Source: Liquidambar formosana
Lineage: Eukaryota; Streptophyta; Magnoliopsida; Saxifragales; Altingiaceae
NCBI GenBank assembly: GCA_039720395.1
Contig: CM077826.1
Span: 35,740,790 to 35,804,789, forward strand
Length of the DNA: 64,000 nt
Direction of reading: 5' to 3'
Part shown: positions 45,314 through 58,746 of the stretch, one piece after another
Numbering within the stretch: position 1 is the stretch's first letter
How the letters are laid out: each line of letters starts with the position of its first letter
Position numbers and translations under genes: made by a program
The notes under the pieces: model-generated
Database searches by the model: none
What the model saw: the letters and a program-made list of their open reading frames with translations, nothing else
Told to the model about the DNA's origin: nothing

Positions 45314-45346
45314 CCCGAAGCCGAAATCCCACTTTGAATAGGAAAC

Positions 45347-47005
45347 TGTTAGGATTATGCCCTAGAGCCAATCATAGAGATGATTGTTTAGGGATTAGGA
45401 ACAATCATTTGATTTCATTTATGTATGTCACATTTATTATTGATTTAATAAAAGGGCTTATTCTATTATGTTTATATGCATCATTTATATTTACATAATA
45501 TGTCCATGGAGTTAGAGTTGAGAATATGGAATTACAAAGAGTTGTAATTTTGAGACTATAGATATATCTCTGTACTAAACTCCTAAAGCATTCCTAGTTG
45601 AAGGTTCACTATGATGGATAGTAATGAACCATAGGACTAGCACTTGTTAGGTTGACTCTATAGGAGGATAGCTAGTCTCAAGCTATTTGTGTGGAGACAC
45701 TACAACCAACAAGTGGGTGCCTATTACGAGAATAGGTACACTGAATGTGACCAAAGATATGAGATAAACTGAATGGAGTTTTATCCTGCCTGTCAATCAG
45801 TTTCTCATTGTTATAGTGGTACAAGTAATCCTTAGACCTGAGACACCATAGTTGCCTTATGCATGTAGCTTTAGAAGTTTGATAACACTAAGTGCAAATC
45901 CTATTCAGGGGTTTGCAAAGGTGTTCATTGGCCCTACTGCTATGTGTATGAAGGCATGTGAGTGATCAACAAGGGATCCATCACTCTCAGGAAAAAGAGA
46001 GAGAATGTCTCATATAGCATTCATAATATAACTCATTAAATCCATGGCCATGGTAGGATGAATATGAAAAGAGTTTCATGAGTTCATCAATGAGTTGATA
46101 TCTATGAATGAGTATAAAGTAATTGAACTAGGGACTTGACAGACTTCCATGTCCTATTAGTTCAATTGGAGACATTGTGTTGAAGGAAGGATGCAATTGT
46201 AACCTATAAACTATAACAGAAGGGTTCTTTGTAAATGACTATTCACCTCATTAAGGACCACACCATGAGCCATATGCTAGGTGTTACTCATGGTTAGTAG
46301 AAGCCCTAATTGATATAAGTGAGTTATAATCAATTAGGGAATTGGAAGGAGTTCCAATTAGACCCTAAATGGAAAGAGTTCCATTGTGCACACCTCGTGC
46401 TATTCCTACTACTTAATGATGTGAACCCAATGGGTCACACACTGATCATGCAAGAAGGGCTTTAAAGTCTATGAGAGAAAGGGTTTTAGTGAATAAAGAA
46501 TAGTTCTTTATAGGCCTATTTGTATTTGATACAAATAATAGGGGTTAATGTGCAATTAAGTGTAATTACACATAACCCTATTAGGGTTTCTTCCCCATGG
46601 CCAGCCCCCTTTAGTGGGCTGCCTATATAAGTCACACTTATGTGTGACATGGCATAATAGGCTTGCACAATAAACCCTAGCCGTCCAGCCCTTTGGAGGC
46701 TCTCTTCTCTCTCTCTCTCTTCTCCACCTCTAGCAACAACAAGGAAGAAGAAAGAAAAGGCTTAAAGCTCTAGCTAGGTGTGGATACCGTTGGAGGCAGC
46801 ACACTTGGGCTGCTCATTCACCGTTGTCCGGAGTAGAAGCTTGGAGCAAAACGGAGAAGACAAAAATCCTGTAAGTGTTCTAACCCTCTTCGTAGTTAGG
46901 GTTTGATTTTGTGTTATGCATAGTTAGATTCATGGGATTGGGAATCGTAGGAAAAATTTTTTATATTCCGCACTTCTATTTTTCCCTCTTGTTCGATTCT
47001 CAACA
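45347..47005 (+). repeat. 5' LTR of B2
   Basis: Starts TGTTAGGATTATGCCCTAGA and ends TTCTCAACA, carrying private variants (CAATCATAGAG, GATGGATAGTAATG) that the 3' LTR also has. Confidence 0.94.
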
Positions 47006-47006
47006 G

Positions 47007-47019
47007 TGGTATCAGAGCC
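47007..47019 (+). other. Primer-binding site of B2
   Basis: TGGTATCAGAGCC, same as B1 and B3. Confidence 0.85.
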
Positions 47020-50000
47020 ATGATTATGCATAATACAAAATACACATGGGCTGGTAATTATGGTGTAGTTGAATGATTCAAAAATCTGGAAAATTTTTCT
47101 GTATAATTGTTTTTCCTCCATGGCTGAACCTAGGGTTTGGAACCCTAGGTCAATTCTATTCTACTCCTCTTCTTATTGATGGTTAAGTGTAGCCATGGAT
47201 GCAATAGGTTGCATAGGGTTTGAGTTTGGAGAAGAAGAATAACGAAACTAGGGTTCTATAAAACTGTTATGAATAGTTTTCATGGTAGCCATGAAAACCG
47301 TCATCTTGTTTTGCATGCCGAATTCAGAGTTCTTCTCCAAAAGTTTCGAGCCATATATGGTTAGAAAGCTCTTTAAATAAGCTTTCCAACCCAACAAACG
47401 GTGCATCAATCCGAGTTCTGTAGTGAAAGTTATGAATTTTTTACTACAGGCTGTCTGGAAAGACAGTTTTGCTCGGGAATGATGCAATAGCCACAACTTT
47501 GAGTTATTGATGGAAATCAAAGGCATGGCAATGGTTGCCACCACTTGGGTTATGTTCTAGACATGGTAGGGAAAGGTTCCCAAGCATTTAGATGCATCAT
47601 AATTGGATTAAGATGCTAGAACAGAAGGAAGAAGGAGAAGAACACCATGGAGGCTGAATCTGGGTTTTAGAACCATAAGGATCTTGCAATTAATTCTAAT
47701 TAAAGCTGCTGTATTTATGATGGAAGATCATTGTAGGATCATTATATATCATGTGTATATGATTTTCTTTAAGTTTCAAAAAGGTTTTGATGGAAAAAGA
47801 TTCAAAAAGTTTGAAAATTTTTCATGAACAGCATAGCAGATTTTCTCTGCAGAAAAGTCATCAATGGAGTTTTGATTAGAACTTGAGTTAGGGAACTTCA
47901 AATTGCATGAAACCAATTGCATTAGTTTCCTAAGACATGTAGGATACTGGAAAAATTCGTTTGGTAGCCTAATTCATTCATCTTGCTGGGTTTTAAATCA
48001 ATTTCTGACCATGGACAGTGTGCTGTCAAATTCTGGGCAGCCTACTGTTGTTTTAATTGTTTAGAACAATTGGTGATGATTTGATCATCCAAACCTCTTC
48101 TATTAGCTTAGTATTTCATGTAGGGACATGATACAAAAGCTGGTTTCAATGGAGGAGTCGAATTGATAAGGATTTAGAAGCTATTGTGACCTTCAAGGTC
48201 TGCAACAATGGCTCCAGCAATGGGTTTTGGAAACCCTGATTGTTCTTGATGATGGCAGCCACTTCCACCACTTCTCACATGTCCAGAGGCTTGTCCCACA
48301 CCCCTAGGATGTTCTCCCATGACTGGCCATGGCCTCCCACAGTCGTTGGTGGCCATGGCAGCCTAGCCAAGCTCAGGCAGCCCCCTGGTAGTGACGGCTG
48401 CATAGAGTTAAGGATGAAACCCTAATTTTGAGTTAATGATGAAACCCTAATTGGAATATTAATTACCTTAATTAAGAGTTAATGATTGGTCCTTAATGAC
48501 CAATCATGGTTATTAATTGTTAGGGCATAATTAATACCATTAATGATGTCTAGGGTTAGGGTTTTGATAACCCTAATTAGTGTAATTAATTAAGGGTAAT
48601 AAATACCCTATTTGGCATTAATTAAACCCTAATCCCTTTTATTAAATACCGTATGAACCTAGGGTTTTAATGATTGGTCATTAAATGACCAATCATAAGG
48701 CATTTAATGATTAGGGCTTGCATTTAGGGTTTAGGGTTATGCATTTAGGGTTTAGGGTTTTAGGAAACCCTAATGCACTAATTCATCATTTAATTGATTT
48801 TATTTAATTCCCATGTTAATTATTTAATTAATATTGATTAATTTTATAATGTTTTAAATGGTTTAAAATACAATTGGGGATTAAATTAAAATCTGGAAAT
48901 TCTTAATTAAATGAAATTGTTTTGTTTAAATAAGGAAACCCTAATATTGGATATTAGAGTTATTTTAGGAAACTTTATATGTTTCTATTAATTTGATTAA
49001 TTGAAACTAAATGTCTTAAATGTTAAGACTTTATTTAATTCTGGATATTTTTTATTAAACCTAATAAGATTAGGATGCATTAATGAGATTAATGTAAATC
49101 ATTCAAGAGAATTACCATAATGCCCATATGTTTTAATGCTTACAGTTTTTCTTTACATTATGCAATGAGATTATATGTATGTGTTTGGATGATGATTATG
49201 GACTATACCCTTTAAACCAATTGTGATTGGCCGTCTTATGAATGGGGTTGTAATAATTTTTCAAGAGTTGTAATTTTATTATGGTGATGTAATTTATTAT
49301 TTGGGGCTTGCATGCCACCTTCCCTCTCTCTCTATCATTCTCTTATGTACCCCACATTCCCCTTATGTATCCCTTTCTATATATTATGTAAATGTTATGT
49401 AATCGAGAGCGCACTAAGGAGCATGGTGGACCCAAAGGAGTATGATGGAGCCCAACAAGCCAATGGTGGAGACCATCAAGCCAAGGGAGCAGATTGAAGG
49501 ACTTGAAAGCTTAGAGAAGTTTTTCAAGAAAGCATGCATGTTACGAATGGTTTATTTTACGATCACCTACACCCACCTTAGACCTTGGATTCAATCTATT
49601 GGCTTGGATTGAATCCTCTCAAAGTCCATAATCATCATAGTGGGAGCTTTTATTTATGAGATAATTGTATTAGCTCCAATACCATAGTTTGGTATATGTT
49701 ACCTATTCACTTAGGGACTAATATCAAAATATGGTACTTTATATATGTTGATATATAATAGCATGCGATGTATGATTTATAATAGCATGAGATGTATGAT
49801 TATAAATAGCATAATTTATATGTTTAAATTTTGATACATAGGATGCATGTTAATTTGATGAGACCCTTTAAAACCCCTCTTATTTAATATTAAGTTGAAA
49901 ATGGAGAAGTCATTGGGGAATGAATTCTTCATTGCCTTCCATCATTATAGGATCATCTAACGTCCCTTAATGTGGGTACCTGGCTGCAAACATGTAGGAG

Positions 50001-53000
50001 CTACCCATGTTAAAGACATTACTTGAAACTATCACATATGAGATATCATGGGGTGCCTAAACTGGTATATACCAAGAAACTAACATGTGAGGTATATATT
50101 TGGCGAAACATACCTGTGTGAATGATGGGTTTAACTTAACTAGGGAAGTATTCCAAGAAACTAACATGTGAGGTGTATGTTCCCTAGAGGCAAAATGATT
50201 GGAACTTGCTTATGAAGCAATAGACAAAGAGTTGTCTTCTTATTGTGGGTTAGAAGTCAAGAAACTAACATGTGAGGCTTCTAGGTCACAGTGGGACCCC
50301 AATCCCCATTAGGAATGAGATTCCCGAATTCCATTAGAGGGTGTATGGAATTTGATAAAATAGTGGGAGGTACCATATGATTAAAGACCCAATCATTATG
50401 GATAAAAATGAAATCTAATTCTCTGTTTATGTAGATTACCTAATTACTCACCTCAAAACCCCTATTTCCTAATATATAGGATATTGATAGTTTGACTAAA
50501 CCTGATTTCTTTGATTGACTTAGGAAATTGAGAATTGTTCTCAACTTCAAAACATTGTTTATATGCTATTAGGCCTTTTATTAAAGGCCCTCCATAAAAC
50601 ATCCTAAGAAGAAAAAGACACTATGCGCAATTGGCATCTTGTTGCCATGCTATATGATAGTATTGATGACTAATGAGCTTCAGAAGCAAAATTAGTAAAT
50701 GCAAGTGCCTTTGATGTCCTACATCACATACAAAGGTTGTATTATGAGTGAAATAATACTATAAAGTATAGTACTTGTAAAGGACTTCTTCTGGACTAGG
50801 ATGTAATAAAAGTTGTTTATTAATAATCATTCTTTTGAAAAATGATTAATCACATAGAATAGCTTGAGAAGCTAGATGTGATTTAAAATGGAAGCATAGA
50901 GGAAAGCAAGTCTTGAAAAGTCAAAGACAAAGAAATATAATTATTTTGTAGTAAATATAAGGTATTGTAAAGAGAACTTGATAAAGTATCAGTCTTCCTA
51001 GAAGAACCAAACTTTTGAAGTTTTGGTTCATGCTCTAAACTAAATTGTTGGTTAGTTCTGCTTCTTGGTTTTTGGATTCTAGTATAATCTAAATCGAAGC
51101 AGAAAGTTAAGTAGATAATAAGTTACCTTTAAAAATTTTAATAGAGCAAGAATTGCTAGATTAATTTTGGGAACTTATTTCTTAACTAAGTCATTTAAGA
51201 CATTCTAGAAATTTGATTTCCGAATTTAAATGACTAATTAGAGCGAATGCAATGTATTCCGAGAATACAAGAGATGTAGAGACTCTCATTTAAATGTAAC
51301 GATTATGACTTGGTTATGAGATGACCAAACCCATCTTTTACTTGGTGAAGTGAATGAGTTACATTTATAATTTGACTATACATTGTGATGTATACAGTCA
51401 TGTAGAGCATGCATTCAATTATAGTAGACTCATCTTAGAATACCATAGCTCAATGGTGAATCTAAGAGAACAAATTGAACCCTATTAAGATATGGTTTAA
51501 TCCATGATGAGTTTTACTAATGTATCCATCTAGGATATACCTTAAAATTGCTACATATTGATAATTTAGGGTTCACTCCAGTTTTGTCCCAATTATATCA
51601 GATATGATATGGGAAGAAACCCAACTTAAAGAAGTTAAGGCTTGGGCTTGTGCTACGTATGTCTGGAAACATAATGTAGACAATCTGGAAATAAGGTCAA
51701 GTAAGTGTTGAATTGTGGTATATCCCAAAAGTGGTTGGGATAGTATTTCTATTACCCTAATGAACAAAAGTTGTCCATTAGGATGTTTGCTGGATTTTCT
51801 TGAGAAAGAGTTCATTCAAGAAAGATGCAAAAGTAGATAGAATTTATAGAATTGTTTGTAAAGCCACAAACCAACAAAGATCCAACCCTTGCCCCTGTTG
51901 AGGCAAAAACCTTTAATTACACCACATTCTTTTCATAGATCAAATTGGATATTTCTTTAACATAAGAGAGATATTGTATCTCCATTAGAATGTGAAAGAA
52001 TTGTTCTTTGGTGATAAAGATCACCAAGATAATCCTATTGATTATGATTAGGCGATGTTTGACATCAACTTGAGAAATGACTAAGAGTCATTAAATCCAA
52101 TATGGACAGGTAGAGACCTAAAAGGCTTAGCTATTTAAGAATGTTTTCAACATAGGCAAAAAGTTGTCTATAAAGAAACTTGTTTGATAATAGTTATGCT
52201 GAAATCCATTTGGATCTTGTTATCTATAAACACATTTTGAATATGAGATATGTCAAAAAGGATTTAAAGATGTTATATCAAATGGTGAAAAACCATAAAA
52301 GTGTGTAAGTTATAGAAGTCTATTAATAGACTACAAGGTTCTCATAATTAGAACATCTATAAAGTTGAAGTAATCAAATTGTTTGATTTCTCTCATTGTA
52401 TAGATGGACCATGAGTGTATAAAAGGTTAGTGGGAGTGCGATCGTTTTTCTTTATCCTATCAATAAGATGACATCCTAATCATTATGAATGATATATAAA
52501 TGTTATCTAATGTGAAGTTTTAGTTTTTTGAGAAAAACTTCTTCATGAAAGATTTGGTAGAAGCATCCAACAAGATCTATAGAGATAGATCATATAGATT
52601 GCTAAGTATCTCCAAGTCATTAAACATAGTTGAAATGTTGAAGGAGTTCAACATGGCGAATTCTAAAGGAGGTCTGATTTACTTCAGATAAGAATTCATT
52701 ATTCAAGGGCATGTGCCTTAGGATAACACAAGTAAGGTTCTTAAAGTGTTAAGAAGCCTTATTCTACACTATGTATTGAACCTGATATCTATTATGTTGT
52801 AATTGTTACAAATAGTTATCAGTCAATTCAAATTTGGAATATTGGATTGTATATGGAAATTGTAAACTCATAGTAGATGGGTATATGGATTTGAATATAA
52901 TCTATATGGGGTATATTTTATATTCACTTTAGTTGGTGAAATACTTAATGGAAGAACTGTATGAAAGATACAGTGGATTCCATTATTAAGGGTGAATTAA

Positions 53001-53348
53001 TTGTCGCATTGTCTAGGAGACTGTTTGGATCTATAAGTTCATTTAGAACTTGGAGTTGTTCCTTCCATTGAGTTGCCCACACCTTGTTTCGTGACAATAA
53101 TGGGTCTATATCTCAAGTATAGGAATCACGGTCTCATCAAAAGTCCAAACACATAGAGCGGCAATTCCAAGTGATTAGAGGAATCATTGGAAAAGGTAAT
53201 AGATACAGTACAGAAGATATTATCTACATAAGTTTTTGTAGACCTACTGACTAAAGCTTTAAAACATAATTGGTTATGTCTAAAACCAACATCTTGAGAA
53301 GATAGGTATGCGATACATGGTCGATTGGCTTTAGTGCAAGTGGGAGAT
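47020..53348 (+). pseudogene. B2 internal region: leader, hairpin triplet, decayed coding traces
   Basis: Leader palindromes at 48482-48507 and 48670-48696. The 19-nt loop CAAGAAACTAACATGTGAG is at 50073-50091, 50154-50172 and 50258-50276, with complementary flanks. Gag traces are near 50440-50760, integrase traces near 51430-51720, RNase H traces near 52640-53200. No sense ORF of useful length. Small ORFs match those of B1 and B3 through DNA identity only. Confidence 0.75.
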
Positions 53349-55007
53349 TGTTAGGATTATGCCCTAGAGCCAATCATAGAGATGATTGTTTAGGGATTAG
53401 GAACAATCATTTGATTTCATTTATGTATGTCACATTTATTATTGATTTAATAAAAGGGCTTATTCTATTATGTTTATATGCATCATTTATATTTACATAA
53501 TATGTCCATGGAGTTAGAGTTGAGAATATGGAATTACAAAGAGTTGTAATTTTGAGACTATAGATATATCTCTGTACTAAACTCCTAAAGCATTCCTAGT
53601 TGAAGGTTCACTATGATGGATAGTAATGAACCATAGGACTAGCACTTGTTAGGTTGACTCTATAGGAGGATAGCTAGTCTCAAGCTATTTGTGTGGAGAC
53701 ACTACAACCAACAAGTGGGTGCCTATTACGAGAATAGGTACACTGAATGTGACCAAAGATATGAGATAAACTGAATGGAGTTTTATCCTGCCTGTCAATC
53801 AGTTTCTCATTGTTATAGTGGTACAAGTAATCCTTAGACCTGAGACACCATAGTTGCCTTATGCATGTAGCTTTAGAAGTTTGATAACACTAAGTGCAAA
53901 TCCTATTCAGGGGTTTGCAAAGGTGTTCATTGGCCCTACTGCTATGTGTATGAAGGCATGTGAGTGATCAACAAGGGATCCATCACTCTCAGGAAAAAGA
54001 GAGAGAATGTCTCATATAGCATTCATAATATAACTCATTAAATCCATGGCCATGGTAGGATGAATATGAAAAGAGTTTCATGAGTTCATCAATGAGTTGA
54101 TATCTATGAATGAGTATAAAGTAATTGAACTAGGGACTTGACAGACTTCCATGTCCTATTAGTTCAATTGGAGACATTGTGTTGAAGGAAGGATGCAATT
54201 GTAACCTATAAACTATAACAGAAGGGTTCTTTGTAAATGACTATTCACCTCATTAAGGACCACACCATGAGCCATATGCTAGGTGTTACTCATGGTTAGT
54301 AGAAGCCCTAATTGATATAAGTGAGTTATAATCAATTAGGGAATTGGAAGGAGTTCCAATTAGACCCTAAATGGAAAGAGTTCCATTGTGCACACCTCGT
54401 GCTATTCCTACTACTTAATGATGTGAACCCAATGGGTCACACACTGATCATGCAAGAAGGGCTTTAAAGTCTATGAGAGAAAGGGTTTTAGTGAATAAAG
54501 AATAGTTCTTTATAGGCCTATTTGTATTTGATACAAATAATAGGGGTTAATGTGCAATTAAGTGTAATTACACATAACCCTATTAGGGTTTCTTCCCCAT
54601 GGCCAGCCCCCTTTAGTGGGCTGCCTATATAAGTCACACTTATGTGTGACATGGCATAATAGGCTTGCACAATAAACCCTAGCCGTCCAGCCCTTTGGAG
54701 GCTCTCTTCTCTCTCTCTCTCTTCTCCACCTCTAGCAACAACAAGGAAGAAGAAAGAAAAGGCTTAAAGCTCTAGCTAGGTGTGGATACCGTTGGAGGCA
54801 GCACACTTGGGCTGCTCATTCACCGTTGTCCGGAGTAGAAGCTTGGAGCAAAACGGAGAAGACAAAAATCCTGTAAGTGTTCTAACCCTCTTCGTAGTTA
54901 GGGTTTGATTTTGTGTTATGCATAGTTAGATTCATGGGATTGGGAATCGTAGGAAAAATTTTTTATATTCCGCACTTCTATTTTTCCCTCTTGTTCGATT
55001 CTCAACA
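53349..55007 (+). repeat. 3' LTR of B2
   Basis: 1659 bp, indistinguishable by eye from the 5' LTR, followed by GAAAC. It now supplies the sequence directly upstream of the DUF7745-like TATA box, with its own promoter reading towards that gene. Confidence 0.94.
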
Positions 55008-55066
55008 GAAACTTCCTATTCTGACGGGTTTTTTCCTATTTGAACTTGGATTTGTGACCTTTTCCC

Positions 55067-55073
55067 TATAAAA
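55067..55073 (+). promoter_or_regulatory. TATA box of DUF7745-like gene (G3)
   Basis: TATAAAA 43 nt before the ATG at 55116, in a block conserved with G1 (2250-2270). Confidence 0.63.
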
Positions 55074-55115
55074 ACACATCCAAGAGGTTCCTAAACCTAC
55101 TTGTATTCATTCATT

Positions 55116-56401
55116 ATGGAGGCTCTAGACAAATTTTTAGGAGGGTTTTTGAGAGTTATGAGTACTGAAGCAAAATCTGAGTTCAAGTGCTTTGGCTTGG
55201 ATCCGTTCCTTTCCTTGAGGCATGTGAAGCTTGAAACGAACCTCTTGACTGCTGCTACATATTTTTGGGATCCCCAAATTCATGTGTTCCGCTTCAACTA
55301 TGAAGAACTGTGCCCAACCATGGAGGAATTCTGCGCGTTGTATGGAGTTTCACCGGTAGGTCCTTTCATTCTCCCTACTCCTCGCCCAAGCTTTCTTACT
55401 TCTTTTTCCAACCTCCTTGGGATTCACCCACAATATGCCTCTACGTTTGTAAAGGACCATATGGTAGACTTGATGAAATTGACAACCTCTTTTTTGGCTT
55501 ATGATAGTAAAGGTATTATGAAATTTACCTTTTCTATTAAGCATGCACTTGCCTTTTGCCTTATTGGTCGTTTCCTTATTTCAACTAGTACTCCACATGT
55601 TCCCATACAAGTTTGTGAGTTGATTCCTCCCCTTGCCAAAGGCCACAACTTGATTCCCATGGTACTAGCTGAAACCCTGAATTGCTTAGATAAAACTCAT
55701 GAGGACCCAAAAGTTCCTTTAGGAGGTAGCCCCATTCTGCTGCAAATGTGGTTGCTTGAAAGATTGAATTTCTTATCACCCACTGTCATTACACCATACA
55801 AGCCCCAGCATTACTGCCTTCGTTGCATTGAGTTGCCTGGAAAATTCTCATTGAGGGATTGGCTAGGTTACTTCCAAACCCTTTCATGGAGGAATATCAA
55901 GTGGTTCGTCTTCATATGGGGCTGCAGTGAACGAGTGCTTCTGCGAACTTCTGGATGTGCAATGGTGAGACTTATAGGACTAAGGTCTACTTCCTTTTAC
56001 TGGCCTTCTAGGGTTCTTTGTCAGATGGGTGCCATGCAAACCATACCCACTTCCTTGAAAGGTGACTATCCTGTGGTGCCTGCGGGTCTTTCTGTAGTGA
56101 CTTGGGCGAAGGATCGATGGCCTAGCAAGCTGACACTAACTCAAGTTATAAATACTAATGGTCCATATATGATGAGCCTCGAGTACAAGGAATGGTTGAA
56201 AAGCAATTTGGGTGAAGAGAGACTACTCGAAGAGAAAGGATTTTTGGACTTATCAAGAATAACGAACTTGGACCTTGCAGAGAAGATATTATGGAAGCAG
56301 TGATAGCAGCTTATGAACACGACTTGAGGAAGAAAAGAAGACACGAAAGAGAGAAGCAGAAAGCTAAAAAGCGGGCTGCAAAGAAGCCCAAGAGGAATTG
56401 A
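55116..56401 (+). pseudogene. DUF7745-like gene, antisense within G3, one frameshift near the end
   Basis: Open from ATG 55116 to 56303 in one exon. Both positions that are stops in the G1 copy are sense codons here (TGG and CGA). Same blocks as in G1: FWDPQIHVFRFNYEELCPTM, GGSPILLQMWLLERLNFL, LGYFQTLS and MSLEYKEWLK. Compared with G1 one base is missing at about 56215-56235, so the frame ends early at 56303. The original C-terminal tail, rich in Lys and Arg, is still readable in the next frame to TGA 56399-56401. Without the tail about 380 conserved residues remain, so a shortened protein is possible. Domain function unknown. B2 has replaced the sequence upstream of the core promoter. Confidence 0.78.
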
Positions 56402-56720
56402 AGACTCAATAGAATAGGATATTTATGGCACTTTTATAGTTCTTTTACTTAATACCAATAAATTGCTATGTCAATCAATTTTAGTTTTGAATAAATTGCC
56501 AATAATAAATCAAATTTGGGATTTTGTTGTTTGATTTAGACCGCACCCAAGGTAACTTTATGGGTTGCCTACGTATCTCCATTATTTTTCTTCTTTGCTT
56601 TTTTTTTTTTTTTTTTTTTTTGTTTTGTTTTTTTTTTCGAATGGAGAATCAGGTCTTACGTAGTTCTCATGCCTTATCTTTTGCCTAGGCCGCCCTTACG
56701 GGTTTTCAACCTAGCAGGCT
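56402..56720. other. Conserved spacer with poly(A) signal and T-rich tract
   Basis: AATAAA at 56457-56462, the block GACCGCACCCAAGGTAACTT..TATGGGTTGCCTACGTAT, and a T-rich tract at about 56583-56638. The order and spacing match 3650-3940 in G1. Confidence 0.55.
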
Positions 56721-57074
56721 TCAAACATGATATTTCTTTAATTGATCCAAATTAGTTGGACGAGCGAACTCAATTCCATCTAAATCCATGAGGCGAACAG
56801 CCCCTGCTGGCAATATCTCTTTGATAATGTATGGTCCACCCCAACTTGGCTTGAATTTCCCTCGCGGATCGAACACCGGAGCTCTGATTTCCTTCAGCAC
56901 TACATCTCCTTTCTTTAGACCTCGATCTTTGACATGCTTGTTGAATGCTCTGGCAACTCTCCGTTGATACCCCTGAACATGATACAGTGCCCTTAAACGC
57001 CTTTCATCCAGCAAAGCTAGCTCATCATAGCGATTCTTAACCCAGTCCACTTCTGTTATCTGGCTCTCCACGGC
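56721..57074 (-). pseudogene. G3 integrase C-terminal part, cut by B3
   Basis: Minus-strand frame ending at 56721 matches the last ~115 residues of the G1 integrase (YDELALLDERRLRALYHVQG, GKFKPSWGGPYIIKEILP, ending LKKYHV). The frame is open but is interrupted at 57074 by B3. The catalytic core must lie to the right of the window. Confidence 0.88.
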
Positions 57075-58732
57075 TGTTAGGATTATGCCCTGGAGCCAAT
57101 CATAGAGATGATTGTTTAGGGATTAGGAACAATCATTTGATTTCATTTATGTATGACACATTTATTATTGATTTAATAAAAGGGCTTATTCTATTATGTT
57201 TATATGCATCATTTATATTTACATAATATGTCCATGGAGTTAGAGTTGAGAATATGGAATTACAAAGAGTTGTAATTTTGAGACTATAGATATATCTCTG
57301 TACTAAACTCCTAAAGCATTCCTAGTTGAAGGTTCACTATGATGGACAGTAATGAACCATAGGACTAGCACTTGTTAGGCTGACTCTATAGGAGGATAGC
57401 TAGTCTCAAGCTATTTGTGTGGAGACACTACAACCAACAAGTGGGTGCCTATTGCGAGAATAGGTACACTGAATGTGACCAAAGATATGAGATAAACTGA
57501 ATGGAGTTTTTTCCTGCCTGTCAATCAGTTTCTCATTGTTATAGTGGTACAAGTAATCCTTAGACTTGAGACACCATAGTTGCCTTATGCATGTAGCTTT
57601 AGAAGTTTGATAACACTAAGTGCAGATCCTATTCAGGGGTCTGCAAAGGTGTTCATTGGCCCTACTGCTCTGTGTATGAAGGCATGTGAGTGATTAACAA
57701 GGGATCCATCACTCTCAGGAAAAAAAGAGAGAATGTCTCATATAGCATTCATAATATAACTCATTAAATCCATGGCCATGGTAGGATGAATATGAAAAGA
57801 GTTTCATGAGTTCATCTATGAGTTGATATCTATGAATGAGTATAAAGTAATTGAACTAGGGACTTGACAGACTTCCATGTCCTATTAGTTCAATTGGAGA
57901 CATTGTGTTGAAGGAAGGATGCAATTGTAACCTATAAACTATAACAGAAGGGTTCTTTGTAAATGACTATTCACCTCATTAAGGACCACACCATGAGCCA
58001 TATGCTAGGTGTTACTCATGGTTAGTAGAAGCCCTAATTGATATAAGTGAGTTATAATCAATTAGGGAATTGGAAGGAGTTCCAATTAGACCCTAAATGG
58101 AAAGAGTTCCATTGTGCACACCTCGTGCTATTCCTACTACTTAATGATGTGAACCCAATGGGTCACACACTGATCATGCAAGAAGGGCTTTAAAGTCTAT
58201 GAGAGAAAGGGTTTTAGTGAATAAAGAATAGTTCTTTATAGGCCTATTTGTATTTGATACAAATAATAGGGGTTAATGTGCAATTAAGTGTAATTACACA
58301 TAACCCTATTAGGGTTTCTTCCCCATGGCCAGCCCCCTTTAGTGGGCTGCCTATATAAGTCACACTTATGTGTGACATGGCATAATAGGCTTGCACAATA
58401 AACCCTAGCCGTCCAGCCCCTTGGAGGTTCTCTTCTCTCTCTCTCTCTTCTCCACCTCTAGCAACAACAAGGAAGAAGAAAGAAAGGACTTGAAGCTCTA
58501 GCTAGGTGTGGATACCGTTGGAGGCAGCACACTTGGGCTGCTCATTCACCGCTGTCCGAAATCAAAGCTTGGAGCAAAAAGGAGAAGACAAAAATTCTGT
58601 AAGTGTTCTAACCCTCTTCGTAGTTAGGGTTTGATTTTGTGTTATGCATAGTTAGATTCATGGGATTGGGAATCGTAGGAAAAATTTTTATATTCCGCCT
58701 TTGTATTTTTCCCTCTTATTCGATTCCCAACA
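57075..58732 (+). repeat. 5' LTR of B3
   Basis: 1658 bp, TGTTAGG...CCCAACA. Carries the TATATAA box and the GTCACAC/GTGTGAC inverted repeat like the other B LTRs. Confidence 0.93.
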
Positions 58733-58733
58733 G

Positions 58734-58746
58734 TGGTATCAGAGCC
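58734..58746 (+). other. Primer-binding site of B3
   Basis: TGGTATCAGAGCC one base after the LTR. Confidence 0.85.

Larger units (their letters stand above)
45347..55007 (+). mobile_element. Non-autonomous copia-type retrotransposon B2, complete
   Basis: A 9661-bp element with LTRs 45347-47005 and 53349-55007 (1659 bp each, identical by eye, sharing the unusual end TTCTCAACA), primer site, purine tract 53338-53348, and target-site duplication GAAAC (45342-45346 and 55008-55012). Its internal region is closely similar to B1, sharing its stops and deletions. It inserted in the promoter of the G3 DUF7745-like gene. Confidence 0.95.
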
